Positions 22,864-35,558 are shown, numbered from the stretch's first letter. The stretch is 64,000 bases of DNA from Plectosphaerella cucumerina (GCA_020746995.1 JAGPXD010000003.1:3906001-3970000); one strand, 5' to 3'. Notes: generated by a model not told the origin, from the sequence alone. A program made the numbers and translations.

Positions 22864-25800
22864 ATTCTTCACAGAGAAAGAGGGCCCGGGACGTACCACT
22901 GAGTCAGGAATAGCCTCATGATGGAACACGATGCCAAACTCGACCCTGGGAGTTCTGCGACATGTCAGCATAATTCACAAAAACTACCACGACCAACCAC
23001 CTGGTCCAAGAGACAAAGACAACGTACACAGAAACGGTCAATGAACCCCGCGCCTTCACGTCTGCGAAGAATTCAGGCTTCAGGCTCGTCCCCGCCCCCG
23101 CAGCGCCGGCCTCGGGTTCGTCGCCCTCCTCGTCGACGATGGTGGCGTCCTTGACGGTATTGCCGCCGCCCTCGATGGGGTAGCGCTGGGTGTAGTCCCA
23201 CTTGACGACATCGAGCTTGACGGAGGCGTCGAGGTGGAGGGAGGCGAGGCCGCTGATCTGGCCAATGATGCGCATGTTGGGGCCGATGGTGACGAGGCCG
23301 GGCACGGTAAAGACGAGGCCGAAGTTCTGGGCGCCGAAGAGCTCGATGGGGCCAGTGGTGAAGAAAAGCTCGGCGTTGACCTCAAGGTTCAGCTGTGTGA
23401 CGACGCCGCCCTTGACGCGGAACAGGAGGCCGGACTGGTCCCAGGTTTTGGGGTTGGCGAGGTCGCCCTGCCTCGAGTTAGTCCTGCGGGTTCATCTTTG
23501 GGGGAGGGAAATCGGACTCACAATGAGGGTGACGGTGGTGGTGATCTGCACGTCAAGGTCGAGGTCGATCCAGGACTTCATGGTGGCCCTGGGGGGTTGT
23601 TAGGATCTGACTTCAGTGATACGACCTGGCGAGGTAGGAACAGACCTGTAGTTGGTGCACGAGATGGACTCGTCAAAGATGTTCCAGCGATAGTTTTCCT
23701 GCTCCAGTCAGTCTTGACTCTCTCATCTGGAAGTAACTTTGACTTCAACCCGAGCAGACTTACGTGGATTCTGTGCTCGACTGCATCGAACGAAACGTCC
23801 ACCTGGCGGATCTTGTCCAGCCAGTCGCCCACATCCTTCGAGAACCAGCGCTTGTGGAACTGGTCCAGCTCGTGCTCCGGTGTCTCCCGCTTCTCGATCC
23901 GGAACGTCTCGTGAAGGAAAGAAGGCCACTAGCCAAACGTCAGTTTCTTCAACCCACGATAGGTAACCCTAGGGCACAAATGGAACGGGGGCGTTACTTA
24001 CCGACCCTCCATGTCGCGTCCGAACCTCGTGGTGCATTTCCTCCAGGCTCCTCTTCCTCTTATCTGGCCGGCTATTCACCACGCTCGCCCAGTACCCAGG
24101 CTCGCTCGCATAGTCAATCCTGAGCAGCACGTCTGAGCTGTCCCTTGCCTGGATGGGCTTGAAGTCGTAGTCGAAAGTAAAGTCGTACAGCCGCGGGGCC
24201 ACCGTTCTCCTCCGGCCCAGCTTCACCACCACGTCGGGCGTCAGTGTTTGGTTCGCCGAGGGCTCCATACTGACGGCGACGGCATAGCGGCCAGCGCCGC
24301 AGTGAGGCGGCATCTCGACGACCGTCTCGGCCACGCGGCCCAGGAAGATGTCGCCGCAGTTGCTACCTTCGCTCGTGTCGGTGCACACGGCGCGGACCGT
24401 CTGGCGGCCGTCATGGCGCTCGCAGCCGAGGAGCTCCCAGTGCGAGCCGTCGCGCTTGTCGATGCTGATGAGGTCCTCCTTGGGGCCTGACATGACCACG
24501 AAGCCAAAAGCGTTTTCGTCTGCGGCGCCCGCGTCGCCATCGCCCGTCTCGACCTGGAGGTTGAACTTTTCCTCGTGGCTCTCAGGAATGTCGTCGGCGT
24601 CGGGGAAGAGCCATCTGCGGCTGTCAGCCGGATCAACATCCATGCCTGGAAAATTGAAGACTTACTCAAGAGGAACAGGCACTGTTTTGGTTTCCTGGAC
24701 CGATCAGCAAGGGAATCAAGCACTGTGAGAGAAAATACTCACAATCTCCAGCTTGTCAATGTCGCAGCAGATGGGTTTCGAGTTGAACAAGAGGCCCTCT
24801 CCTGCGTAACCGTAACAGTTGTAGCCGTTGGGTATCGTGAACGGCCCGCCCTCGACCGCAGTCTCGCCCGTGCCGCAGCTCTGGATGTCCTTGCATCTGT
24901 TGTCCTCATTGTCTTCCGGGAAGTAACAAGCGTCTTTGGGCGTTTCGCTGGGACAGCACACGGGCTGGAACTCATCGTTCCAGATCTCACACTCGCCTAC
25001 AAACCGGTCAGCGGGAATGCTGCGGGATACGTGAGGACCAGAGCAGTCTTACCTCCGACGTATCCCATGAAGTATTTGCCTGGTAGTTGTGTTATTAGTG
25101 CGACGTGGCGGATTCATCGAGTAAGACGTTTCTTACCGCTGCCACACATCGCGTTGGCTTCCTCGTCGGACGGAAATTTGATGTCGCCCGACCAAACCGG
25201 CCTCGAGATATGGTAGTCGCAGTTCCCCTCGAGGGGCTTGCACACGTCGAACGTTTGTTCGCCGGTCTAGGCAGACGTCAGTCAGCTGCAACACACTTTC
25301 TTCACGGCTCCCCAATTCGTGTGCCTACCGTCTCGCAGCAGTATTTGGCCTTTCCGCCAAACACACACCTCGCGTCGCCATCCTGCGCGTCACCCGGGTT
25401 ATCCACCCAGAATCGGTCGTTCTCGACCATCAACACCGTCCCGGACGGGCAGCTCGCCGAGTTGCACACGAATCCCGGGCCCAGACCCAGCCAGTCGAAC
25501 ACGTCCGCCTCGCCGTCGTGCCACGCGCACGTCTTCTCGTCGGGGAAGGCCGTCCGGTCACAGCAGATGTTTCGCCGCTCGCCCTCCTTGGGGCAGTCCA
25601 GGTCGTGGCCGTGCTTGAAGTAATTGGCACGCGGGCACGATGGGCTCTCGGAACAGGGGCCAAGCTCGCACTGCGCACCCTGTCGGGTCCAGCCGCCCAG
25701 CTCGGCGGAGACACCGTTCTGGCGAGCGAACTTGCCGAGGCCTTCGGGTTGGAGGAGAGCATCGAGAGCCGAGTTCTCCTTGTCATCGAGGTCGATGGCC

Positions 25801-27787
25801 CAGATCATGACACCACCTAGGCCGTTTTCATTGGCGAATTCGACCTTTTGTTGTAGCGTTTCAGGATCATCGAAGGCAATCCACTGGTCGTCTACAGGTA
25901 TCAGGTATGTGATGTCAGCTTCCTCGGGTCTGTTGTCGAGGCTTGGGTGTTTATGACCTACCGTTCCATGCAATGTACTTGACCCCGGCCACCTCGTCGT
26001 GGATCACGTTCAGGTTGAAGACCTTGATAAGCGTCATGATCTCACCGTAGGACAGCACGCCCGCCTGTCCCGTGCAGGGTCCGGCGTCGGCTGGACCCTT
26101 TTGCTTGCATCCTGGCAAGCTGCACGACGTGTCATCGAGCTGGAAGCTGCGGCCATAGAAGCCAATGCCGAGGTTGACCATGGACGCCGGGACATTGTTA
26201 CGCCACAGCAGGTCGAGGGCGTCCTTGATCTCGGTGAGGTTGGTGTGCGAATTGAGGTAGTTGCCGACGTAGCTGTCCTCAGTGTCCCAGCTTCCATGAA
26301 GGTCATAGCTCATGAGGTTGATCCAGTTGACGTAGGGGATCATACCCTCAATGTCGAACCAGCGGAGGTACCAATACTACGGTGAATTGGGTCAGCATGA
26401 TCTTCACAACCTCGACTCGTACAGCACAGCACTGATGAGAGAGATGTGGGGGATGTCAACTCACCGAGGTGGGCGCCGCGAAGGAGATGCCCCATCCCTC
26501 GGGCTCGGCGTCGAACTGAGCGCGCATGTCCGCCAGCAGGGACACGTAGTTCGCGGTGTCGACCCATTCGTTGCCACCTCTGTCAGGGGCGCCAGGGTAT
26601 CTTGAAACGGTAGCAGTCAGCACACGCAGCACGGAAAGGTGACCAGGCATGTAAGAGACGGGGAGATTCGGCTCACTCCCAGTCAATGTCAACACCATCG
26701 AACCCCCAGTAGCGCATGAACTTGATCAGCTCGCCAATGAACTTGGCCCTCTTCTGCGGTGTGCTCGACAGATCGCCGAAGACGGGCTGGGTGTCGGTCC
26801 CGTTGTCGCTGAAGGTCCAGCCACCAAGGGACAGCCAGATCTTAAGGCCCGGCGCTTTGCGCTTGAGGCCCGTCAGGTCGCGGAATATCTCGTCAGTAGC
26901 GGGCTCCATGGGATGGACGATGTAGGAGTTTGGCTTGATGTAGCCGAAAGCGACATTGATGTGTGTGAGGGAGCTGACGGGGATATCAGAGAGTTTCATG
27001 ACGCGGCCTGAATCATGTCAACAAGTGTTCCGCGGAGTGAATCCAGAAAACATGGACTGACATCCGTCTTCTGCTAGGGTCCAGGATTCGTAGTATCTGA
27101 GGGAATGTCCAGGGTCAGTCCCGTTGTATGAGCTCTGTAACGGCTGGTCTAACTCACCCAATGACGAGATCGCGCACATCGCCTTGGCTGTACCATTGTT
27201 AGACACAAAACTTCCCCAAAGTTGAAAGAAATCTAACCTGTGCCCTGTTGAGGGCGGTCTTGCGCAGTTGCTCTGGCAGCGCTCATTGCAGAAGTCCTGC
27301 AGACGTCAGTAGATGCTCGTCGCCCTTACATCGCGAGCAGCCTATGCCATGACCGGTCATCTCACCTCTGTACTGCCACAGTTCCCCCAGTATGAACAGC
27401 AGACATTCAAGGGGCAGTCGAACTTATCCGCGCGTATGCCGCACTCGGGCTTCGCCTCGCAGTTGGATGTGCAGACGGACGCGTCACAGAACTCAGGGCG
27501 GCGGCCGCACTTCAAATTGCCAGAGGTCAGTTGGAGAAACAAGGATTCTTCATGTCATCACTCACAAATCCGCTCTGCCCGTTACAGCAGTCGCCGTTGG
27601 AGCAAGGCGTGTCTTTGTCGCAGCGAATGACTTCGTTCCTCTGGCGGGAGAAGAGCGCATGAGGTGTGTTCGCCGATGTGCCGTTGGTGCCCATGAGCTC
27701 TGCCAGGCCGATCTCTGGCGAGGCGGTGACAGGACAGAGAGGGCATAGTGCCACGAGGGCCAAGAGGAAGAAGACGAGTCCCCTCAT
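22508..27787 (-). CDS. killer-toxin-like GH18 chitinase, subgroup C
   Basis: Secreted protein of 1326 aa from 22 exons: 27566-27787, 27366-27509, 27238-27296, 27158-27187, 27062-27096, 26677-27007, 26465-26600, 25962-26376, 25329-25891, 25137-25266, 25053-25079, 24743-24996, 24666-24694, 24002-24614, 23764-23928, 23646-23698, 23522-23588, 23028-23467, 22897-22954, 22690-22814, 22589-22640, 22508-22540; the frame closes exactly. Order: signal peptide, hevein-like chitin-binding module with eight-Cys pattern (CCNGQSGF..CGRRPEFC), a second Cys-rich segment, GH18 barrel with SLGGW and DGVDIDWE (catalytic E274, formed across exons 6/7), Cys-rich repeats, then a long C-terminal half like subgroup C class V chitinases related to the yeast zymocin alpha/beta subunit. 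No LysM is seen in it. Likely cleaves chitin in competitor or own walls. The last exon (11 codons) is the least certain. Confidence 0.88.
22831..22870. repeat. TTC microsatellite in chitinase intron
   Basis: Imperfect (TTC)n run of about 40 bases inside the 82-base intron 22815-22896 of the chitinase gene. On the coding strand it reads as a GAA run between donor and acceptor, replacing the usual pyrimidine tract. Confidence 0.85.
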
Positions 27788-28748
27788 GGCGGTGGGTTGC
27801 TGTCTGTAGTTGTCAGTGTGCGAAAGATGTCCAGACAGCCCGGGTCGAGGCGGTGGCAACGTTCGAGATGTGGGAGAGAAGCTTGGAATGCTTCGGCCAC
27901 TGCAAGTGAGTGACTGATGCAAATCCTGGGGGAGAACAAAGGAAGACCCAGGTGAAGCGGAAGATGGGAACGCTGTTGACCTTGAAATTTGATCGGAGGC
28001 CCCGTGAACGTCTATCCCATCAGAGACTACATGTACCTAGGTAGGTATCTCACCAGGCCAGGGGCATTCATAGCTAGGATCAGTTCCAATGCTTCTCGTC
28101 GACAACGTGCCGCGTTGAGACTTGGACACTGTTCGGCTCGAGACAAGACTCGAAGTCCCATCAGGGCCATCGCCCAGGAGTCTGCATCTCTGGGCGGGTA
28201 GTGCTTATTCCCAAGCGACTGCTGCTGGCCCCCAACTGAATGTAACCCCCGCCCGCCCTGGTTCGCAATTTGGCGCACATGCAGAATCCTGCGCGAGAAG
28301 ATTGTACCCCGATTGAGTATCTCGGCCCGTTGGGCGGCACGAGGCCGGCAGACTGGACAGGGGATGTCGTGAGGGGGAGGTGTCAGGGGTATGAAGTACC
28401 GGAACCTCGACGGGAGTCGGTGCCTGCCATTGACCCTTGACTGTGGCAATGGACAAATGCATCGATGGTCACACCCTGGGTCTCGGTCGCGAGATGGTGG
28501 TCGGCCGAAGGATGGGTGTTGGATACTGGGTGCACTCGTTTTTGTTTCCTCGTTCTCGGCCAGTTCAGTCAGTTCCTTTGCTGAAGCCGGCGCCCACTCC
28601 CTCGATCTGTTCTCGAGCTGTCTTCGAGACCCTCGCCTGATACTCATCGACCGTCGTGGTCTTCCTGCGACAGCAAGATTGGCCATCTTTGCGTGGTCCT
28701 GACGCCCTACTCAAAGCTATCACCATCGCCATTACCATCACCACCGCC
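27788..28748. promoter_or_regulatory. shared chitinase/LysM divergent promoter region
   Basis: The killer-toxin-like chitinase starts at 27787 on minus and the LysM gene at 28749 on plus, so this 961-base spacer holds both promoters. Head-to-head placement suggests joint control, but no specific operator was identified. Confidence 0.6.
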
Positions 28749-31001
28749 ATGCTCTGGTGGCTACCTTTCGTCGCCCTACTGGGCCCAGGCGCTGCCCAAA
28801 CCACATCAGTGCAGGCCCAGATCAAGCCCGTCAACATCACCCAGAACGACTACCTCTCCGTGCCGCCCACCTGCCTAGCTGTCTTGACCCAGAACATCAA
28901 CTGCCCACCCGTGCTGATCCACGCTCGCGATCTCGGCGGTGCCCTGAGTCGCTTTTATAGCGACAAGTCGTTGGCCGATCTGTGCACGACCGCTTGCTCC
29001 AGCAGCCTCACCACATGGCACCGCCGCGTCGTAGGGGCGTGCGCGAATGTGCGCGTGCCGACGTCCCAGGGCAAGTTGACGCTGGTCGCGGCGTGGTCAC
29101 AGGCGTTTGTGGAAGCATATGCCACAACATGTCTTGTCGATGGGTGAGTTGCTATGATAGACGTGACACCTGAAAGGAAACTTGGCTAACATCAGGCGGG
29201 AAAGGTCTGGGAAGCTGTGCAACTCGGTGCTGAGGAGCGAATTTGGCGTCAACCCTGCGAATCAGGAGGTGACGAAGACTCCCGCTTCTACGGGGCCTTG
29301 CAATGGCTGCTTCCTATCGATGCTCTCGACCCAGCTGCGTCTGCCGCTGGCCGCGACGGACACGAAGATTCTGAACATGTACAAGACGATCACGTCTAGG
29401 TGCTCGTCGACCGGGTGGACTATTCCTCCCACGCCGGCGTCCACAGCCTGGGACAGCTCGTGAGTGCTTGAACAAGTCTGCAAACATATATTGCCAGTCC
29501 ACTTATTGCTTTCCTCAGCGTCTCCGGGGCAGCTCCTCAACCTACTTGCGCCGGCAGAGCCGTCACGCTCTCGGGCCAGACGTGCCAGCAGGTCTCGACC
29601 ACCAACCGCATCTCCACCATGAACCTGCTTTCGTCTAACGGCCTCGCGGGAAACTGCTACCAGTTCCCAAGCACCGGCAGCGTCTGCATTCCCAGCGCCG
29701 GCATCTGCACCCCTTACACCGTCAAGGAGGGCGACACGTGCGGCTCCATCGCCCGGGCCAACGACATCACCTCCGTCCAGCTCATCGCCTGGAACACTGA
29801 GCTCGGCAGTGGGTTCATTCCTCTTGTTTTCTTCCAGAACATTTCTTGCTGACATACACCAGTGGGATGTGTCAACCTTGCGCAGTCTATTGGTTATGTC
29901 ATCTGCGTCTCGCAGCCGGGCGGCGCATGGGAGAACCCCGACGGCCCCCCGCCGACTACACCCGAGCCCACGTTTGCCTCCATCCCCGCCATCGACGGCA
30001 TGTCGGGCATCAACGCGCTGCCGACGCCCACCCGCGCGGGCTGGAACCAGACACTCGAGGTTGCACCCTTTGCCGAAGGCACGCGCCATGACTGCACATT
30101 CTACGCCCAGGCGCCGATGCTCAAGGACTGGGTTGCGAACACCACCACTTCGAGCTGTGCCGACGTGGCGGCCGCATTCGGTGTGTCAGTCGGAGACCTG
30201 GTGGCGTGGAACCCATCGCTTGAGGCGGGTGCCGCATGCACGCTGGAGGAGGAGCTGCAGTACTGCGTGCAGATCCACGACGTGCGGGCCGAGCAAACGC
30301 ATGAGAAATGCACCGAGTTTATCATGGCGAGCCCGGGAAATGACTGTGCCAAGTTTGTGGCGGAGCAGGGGCTTGACATGAAGAGGTTCGTCGAGTGGAA
30401 TCCTGTCGTGGGGAGTGATTGTGGAGGGTTCAAAACGGGTGAGTTGCAACTTTGTCTGCGAGACAAGTGACGAGTGAAGCTGACGGTGCGCAGGAATCAA
30501 CTATTGTGTTGATGTGTGGCGGTTCAGGCAGCCGGGTGAGTTTTCCCAAGCAACAACTGCAGACTGGAAATGAAGCTGACAAGTTTCTCAGGTGTTGTGA
30601 GCACCTGCAACCAGTTCGCCGTGGCCAACAACACCAGATGTAAGAAGCAGAAGAACCCTTGAAATGTTTCCTGGGCTGACCTCCTAGGGCTTGACAATCC
30701 ATGCCAGATCATTGAGACAAAGTATGGGCTCGCCCACGCCAGGTTTGTGGCCTGGAACCCAGCCGTCCAACAAAACTGTGAGTTTCTTTCCACTGCCAAT
30801 AGCATCCAAGTATCCATAGAGACCATACACTAACCCTCTCGTCTCAACCAGGCACCGGACTCTACAGGTACTTTCACGCCCCTTCATATGTTGAAAATAC
30901 CATGTGTGCTGACTGATGCTAGAAACTACGAGTATTGCGTGTCCATCCCAGGATACAGGCCGACCTACACCACAACCACGGCGGCTGCGAGGCAGACTTA
31001 G
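28749..31001 (+). CDS. secreted LysM-domain protein
   Basis: Protein of 599 aa in nine exons: 28749-29143, 29196-29459, 29519-29808, 29863-30438, 30494-30535, 30592-30639, 30688-30777, 30852-30867 and 30923-31001. Signal peptide MLWWLPFVALLGPGAAQ. The clearest LysM begins at about C283: C-x2-YTVKEGDTCGSIA followed by ITSVQLIAWN, then a CVNLAQSIGYVICV end; further degenerate LysM copies follow (SSCADVAAAFGVSVGDLVAWNPSL, DCAKFVAEQGLDMKRFVEWN and PCQIIETKYGLAHARFVAWN) and the C-terminus is Thr/Ala-rich. LysM proteins bind chitin or its fragments. Exon 8 is only 16 bases. Gene is divergent from the chitinase, the arrangement expected of a chitin-handling cluster. Either it shields the fungus's own chitin or masks fragments; the sequence cannot say which. 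Confidence 0.87.
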
Positions 31002-31147
31002 GGTTTAAAAGGGTACATAGCTTGAGTATTTGTATTGCTTGACTTGCCAGTACGTGAATTCAACTTGCTTTAGGATTATCGGGCGTCCCGGGCTCACGCT
31101 GAAGAGAGGTTGATGTTACCGCAGGGAGAAAATGCTAGATCCAGGCC

Positions 31148-32371
31148 TCAAAACCAGGATTTCCAAAACCAAGGTGTACTCGCACGACACTCGGGATGTC
31201 TCTTAAACACATCCACCACGTTCTCATGCCCTTCCCTCCTCGCCAAGTCCAGAGGCTCCTGGTGCAGGTAGTCATACGACGCCTTAGCCCCATGCTGGAT
31301 CAACCACTCCACTACGCCCGCGTGGCCCCGCTCCGCTGCTACGTGCAGGGGCGTCTGGTACGGCACCTTGTCCTCCCTGTACATGGGCATACTGACAGGC
31401 ACCTCAGGCCCCGGGCGCCAGTTGACATCCTGGGCGGACAGGCCGTGTGCGAACAGCGCCTCCAGCTCACGCACCCCGTCGATGTCCCCGTGGTGGGCCG
31501 CGAGCACGAGCATGTCCCGTCGTGCGGCTGGCGCCTCGGGAACCTGGGCGTCCAGCACCCGCGAGAAGACCTCGGGCACGCCGTACATCTGCGCGAAGTA
31601 TAGGGTTGCATCGTCGATGGGCACGCCGCGAGCTGCGAGGAGGTCCAGCAGGCGGAGACCGGCGGCGGGAGCGGGGCCGGTGACGGCCCAGATCTGCATG
31701 TAGGCGCGGGGGAGGGCCCAGCCGGCCTCGATCATGTCAGCCCAGAGGTCGCAGCCATTGTCGGGCTGGCCGCGCAGGGCGCCATGGCCGTAGCCGTCTC
31801 GGCCGCCAAAGGTGGCCATTTGGCCGGGATCAAGAGGTTTGAGGGGATGTCGCTCCGGGCTAAAGAGGAGCTGGTGACCCTGGGGAGGGGATGCTTTGGC
31901 AGCGGATATCATGGTTCTGAAGAGGGGGCGGTTGTTGTTCTTGAGGGCGGCGGCCATGGCGAGCTGGTAGAAGAGGGGGTGGTCGAGGAGGGGGGTTTCG
32001 GTCTGGGCATCGATTGCGCGCAGCTCGTCGAGGGTCGCGGCGTTGGTGCCGTTGATGACATCGACGGCATTGTCGAGGGCTTCTACGGTTTGTCTTGTTG
32101 TTAGCGCTCGTCGAGGAAAGAGACAGAGGAGGGGAGATGAACCCTGTGGTAGCTGGAGCCCTTCGACCATGCAGATGATGACGGCGGCGCTGACAATGTC
32201 CTGCTCGGACCATTCGTTGACCTCTTTGAGTGTCGTATTCTCATCGCTTGCGTGGCGTGTGGCGGAGAAGATGTGCGCGAGGTCGTTACGCAGCTTTGTT
32301 TCCTCCGAGATGCGACCGTCCTTGGAGGCCCGCCAGTTGGGCTGGAAACACAGCGAAGCGTTGGCTGCCAT
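31148..32371 (-). CDS. ankyrin-repeat protein
   Basis: An open frame from 32482 to 31148; I prefer the ATG at 32371 (good context ATCATGG, start MAANAS), leaving the upstream 37 codons as 5' leader. A probable 60-base intron at 32083-32142 (branch GCTAAC) keeps the frame, giving 387 or 407 aa depending on splicing. The N-terminal half is helical without a named domain; ankyrin-type repeats are seen at the C-terminus, best in TPLHVAAERGHAGVVEWLIQ followed by EPLDLARREGHENVVDVF, with weaker copies before (MLVLAAHHGDIDGVRELEALF). No signal peptide. It sits convergent to the LysM gene, only 146 bases away. Protein-protein interaction role is inferred. Confidence 0.8.
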   Translation of the reverse strand: MAANASLCFQPNWRASKDGRISEETKLRNDLAHIFSATRHASDENTTLKEVNEWSEQDIVSAAVIICMVEGLQLPQGSSPLLCLFPRRALTTRQTVEALDNAVDVINGTNAATLDELRAIDAQTETPLLDHPLFYQLAMAAALKNNNRPLFRTMISAAKASPPQGHQLLFSPERHPLKPLDPGQMATFGGRDGYGHGALRGQPDNGCDLWADMIEAGWALPRAYMQIWAVTGPAPAAGLRLLDLLAARGVPIDDATLYFAQMYGVPEVFSRVLDAQVPEAPAARRDMLVLAAHHGDIDGVRELEALFAHGLSAQDVNWRPGPEVPVSMPMYREDKVPYQTPLHVAAERGHAGVVEWLIQHGAKASYDYLHQEPLDLARREGHENVVDVFKRHPECRASTPWFWKSWF

Positions 32372-32976
32372 GATGTTTGCTGTGAATTGGCTTCTGCTGA
32401 TGAATCTCTGGTCCGATTGAGAGGGTTTGAAGAAAAGGAGAGGAGGTAGGAGGAGGGCTTGCAAGTAGCGACTCCGAGTCATCAGGTCATGAAGAGCCCA
32501 GTCGTTGGGGAAGGGCGATCACTGGCGAGCAAAGAATAGAGGCCGGGTTCAAGTTGGAGGGGAACCCGTTCGCGACAGCGGCAGCGGGGTGGCGGGGAGA
32601 TGTCACATGCGCGACAGGGGCATACAGCGCCCTCCAATACCCAAGTCTTGCCACCCTGGAAGTTGGCTGCCCCTGAAGCGCCCTGAGAGGCCCAACCCAG
32701 AGGACGCTCCAAGTCCTGAACGGGTGGCAGCAGATCACCATTGGCCCGTGGTTTTTCCACTTGAAAGAGCTGCAAATGTTGCACCAGCTGGGCATTTCGT
32801 GACACGCCTAGGCTGCATATTTGTCCCTGAATATCTAACCAGCGACGAAAGGTGATGAAGGAGCGAATACAAGCACAATCCTTTCCCAGCTTTACACCAT
32901 CCCCCCCTCCCGGAACCAATAAACGTTAACAGCAAGTCTGAGGGAAGAGCACTTCCACTGCCGGTGCATGTCCGAC
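32372..32976. other. intergenic, no gene seen
   Basis: Upstream of the ankyrin gene and downstream of the secreted protein gene, both on minus. No supported gene; 32372-32482 may be translated if the upstream ATG of the ankyrin gene is used. Confidence 0.5.
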
Positions 32977-34147
32977 CTACGACGAGCTCCGGCGACCCGT
33001 GCCGAACCAGTCCTCCCCCGGCGTCTGGTAGTTGAGGTTCTCCAGGCACGTGTTCCTCTTCTCAAGTAGACCCTCGAGGGCCCGCGGCTTCGGCCCGGTG
33101 TAGGTACCCTTGCTGTCCAGGTTGTTCATGTCCAGATCCCACATGTCGCCCGTGACGGCGTCGACGCCGACGAGCTGTGTCATGCCGTCGCGGCCCAAAT
33201 TGCGCTTCAGCTCCGGAAACTCTTTGGAGTTCCAGATACTGAATGCGTTGTTGTTGGCGACGGTTCCCGTGCCGTACTTGGCCAGCTCCCGCGGCTTGAG
33301 CGAGTACACCCACACCCGCCCGCTGCAACGCCGCGCCATGGCCTCGGACATGTTTTCGAAGTACCAGAAGCGCACTGGTGGGTAGTCCAAGTGCTTCAGC
33401 CAGCTGTTTGGCACGCCAATCTCCCAAAAGTTGCGCCGCTTGTCGCTGTCGTCGTCCACCGTGCCAGGGGGCGCCACGTTCTCCGAGCGACCGGGATAGA
33501 GGGTCTGATGAGAGTCGCCGTCGTGTCAGTGAATGTTGGGATACGTGCTATAACAGATACACCGAGGCTTTACTCACCCATAGAGACACAAAGTTTTTGT
33601 CGCATGCCCAGGCAGCCGCCTTTGCCGACAGGTTCTCGTCGGGTGCCAGGCCGAGCGCCTTTCCCTCGACTGCCCTCTGGTCGTTGGGCACGCCTGTGTA
33701 GAAGACGCAGCGGTCCTTCATTTGGTCCTTTGTGAGGAGGAGCTGATCCACAAGCCAGTCGGTCGTCAGGTCGCCAATCTCCATGCGATCGCCGCGGGCC
33801 TCTTTGCGACAACCCAAGCAGTGCTTGGCCTGGGGCCAGCTGCCCGGCATCACGGTGCGGTCATCGTTGCGCCTGGTGAGGGTCTTGCGCTTCGGCGGCG
33901 GCTGGGCTGGGAAACCTGACGACGACGAAGGAAAGGGCCTGCCGCCGCCAAGCGCGCCCCAGAGTGTTGGGTCGTCCCAGGAGATCTTGACAAGATGGTT
34001 TTGTCGGAAGGGGTCGTTATCGGCGTCGCGAGGCGCCGAGCTGAAGCTGTAGTGGCCGCTGATGTGGCTTAATTCTTCATGGCAGAGAGCGAGAGGGAGG
34101 CAATGAAGCCAAAGCAGGAGGACTGCAGCCGCCCTGAGGGTCGCCAT
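32977..34147 (-). CDS. secreted protein of unknown function
   Basis: Protein of 365 aa in two exons, 33578-34147 and 32977-33504 (73-base intron; frame continuous). Signal peptide MATLRAAAVLLLWLHCLPLALC. No domain recognised. Mature part has few Cys (AKHCLGC, KDRCVFYTG, WACDKN, ARRCSG, NTCLEN), several Trp, and a region VWVYSLKPRELAKYGTG..NNNAFSIWNSKEFPEL that looks folded rather than disordered. A segment DQLLLTKDQMKDRCVFYTG followed by AAWACDKN loosely recalls ADP-ribosyl-cyclase or enzyme-like folds, but I do not claim it. Position between two LysM genes and beside the chitinase suggests membership in the same secreted cluster; that is inference from neighbourhood alone. Confidence 0.78.
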
Positions 34148-35558
34148 GGTTTCTGAAAGACGAGTTGCGAGGGACTCGGCAGAGTGTCGTGCCTACCTAG
34201 CCTCGAGTGAGGACTTGTCGCGAATCGATAGCAGAGGTAGAAGCTGGGAACCCCGCGGAGTCTGGCCAGGACAATGCCACGAGGGACAACAGGAGACCCG
34301 GAATCAGAGTCGTGCCAGACGTCGGCCGGAATCGGGAGATGATAGCCCCCAATACCCCCCTAAGCTCATCCCCGTGATGCATCAGTTCATGAGAAATTTC
34401 TCCTCAGTACGTTGACAAGCCAAGACGATCCTTCGGCCTCATTTCCTGATTCTGTCAAGACACATGCAGTCGGATCAGCCACATGACAACATTAACCGCA
34501 AGCGCTTATGCAGAGACGCACAGTAGGTATCCCATGGAGGCACCCAGGAAGGGCTCCTCGGTCGACTTCCAGGGTTGATCATTACCGAAGGTCGGCCCCT
34601 GAATATTGGGCTGCATGCTCAACGGCTCGCGCGCCAAGCTAGTCAGTAGTTCGGTCAACTCTCTGCAGATGCAGAGTGCAGAGTGCAAGGTGGGGGTAGT
34701 GCAGTGCAGCCGTATAACCAACCAACCACAGTTCCTCGTTTGCCTGGAATGCGCTTAGCAGGTTGTCTGCTCAGGCTATCCCAGTGGTAGGGTGTGATTG
34801 AAGGATCAGAGACCACGGGTATGCAGGCCGGTGCTGGGCGCAGCCCTGGCCCTTGGCTGTCGAGAACCTCGAGGGCTTTCTGCTTGTACCGGTACATTCG
34901 AATGTTGGAGACGAGCTCGTGCCTAGCTTGGCCCCCACACTAAGGTAAGCCTCGGGGAGCGTTACATCGATGCAGGGCTCAGGGAGACCAGGAGCTTGAT
35001 TCAATCACCTCGGCCGCCGACTAACTATTGGTTGATCTTGGGATGTGATGGGCGGGCAGCACCCGACCCCTGACCCGGGCCTACAGTACTCTGCTCGCCT
35101 GGAAACCACCCCTGTCCGGACAATCGGACGACGTAGGCAACACCGGCCGAGGCTTGGACATGGGCTTCCGGAATAGCAGTGTCCGCGGGGTATGGTTCAC
35201 GGATCTGGGCCGTCGTGTTCTGCAAGGCGTCACATTGCAGATTCAACTATCGAAAGATCAACGTGGAGACGAATCCTTCAGCTGAAGCTCGATGCACACA
35301 GTATGCGGCAAAATCTTGCCGTCAAAGTCAGACAAGTCATGGGTCTGGCCGTGACGTCGCCAGAGATTGGCGCCTGGTGTCTATAAATCGCGTGTTGGTG
35401 GGAGGGCACGCCATGGACTCAGTCTCCCAGCATCGCACCTCACATCTCGGGGAAAAGTGTCCGCTAAGCAACCGCCGGTCAGTGTAGTTGTCTCCTGCAC
35501 ATCGTTCATCTGGTTTCTTCCAGTGCTCACGAGGATCTTTGGCTCAGTAATCCCCAAG
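34148..35558. other. 1.4-kb divergent intergenic, no gene seen
   Basis: Between the secreted-protein gene (minus) and the five-LysM gene (plus). No open frame with recognisable features. It probably contains both promoters; a TATAAAT-like stretch (CTATAAATC) lies at about 35382, 177 bases upstream of the LysM start. Confidence 0.5.

Noticed and set aside
27238..27296. One-base deletion in chitinase exon 3
   Set aside because: A shifted reading looked more family-like for a few codons, but taking the acceptor at 27188/27187 keeps the frame through all 22 exons with no lesion.
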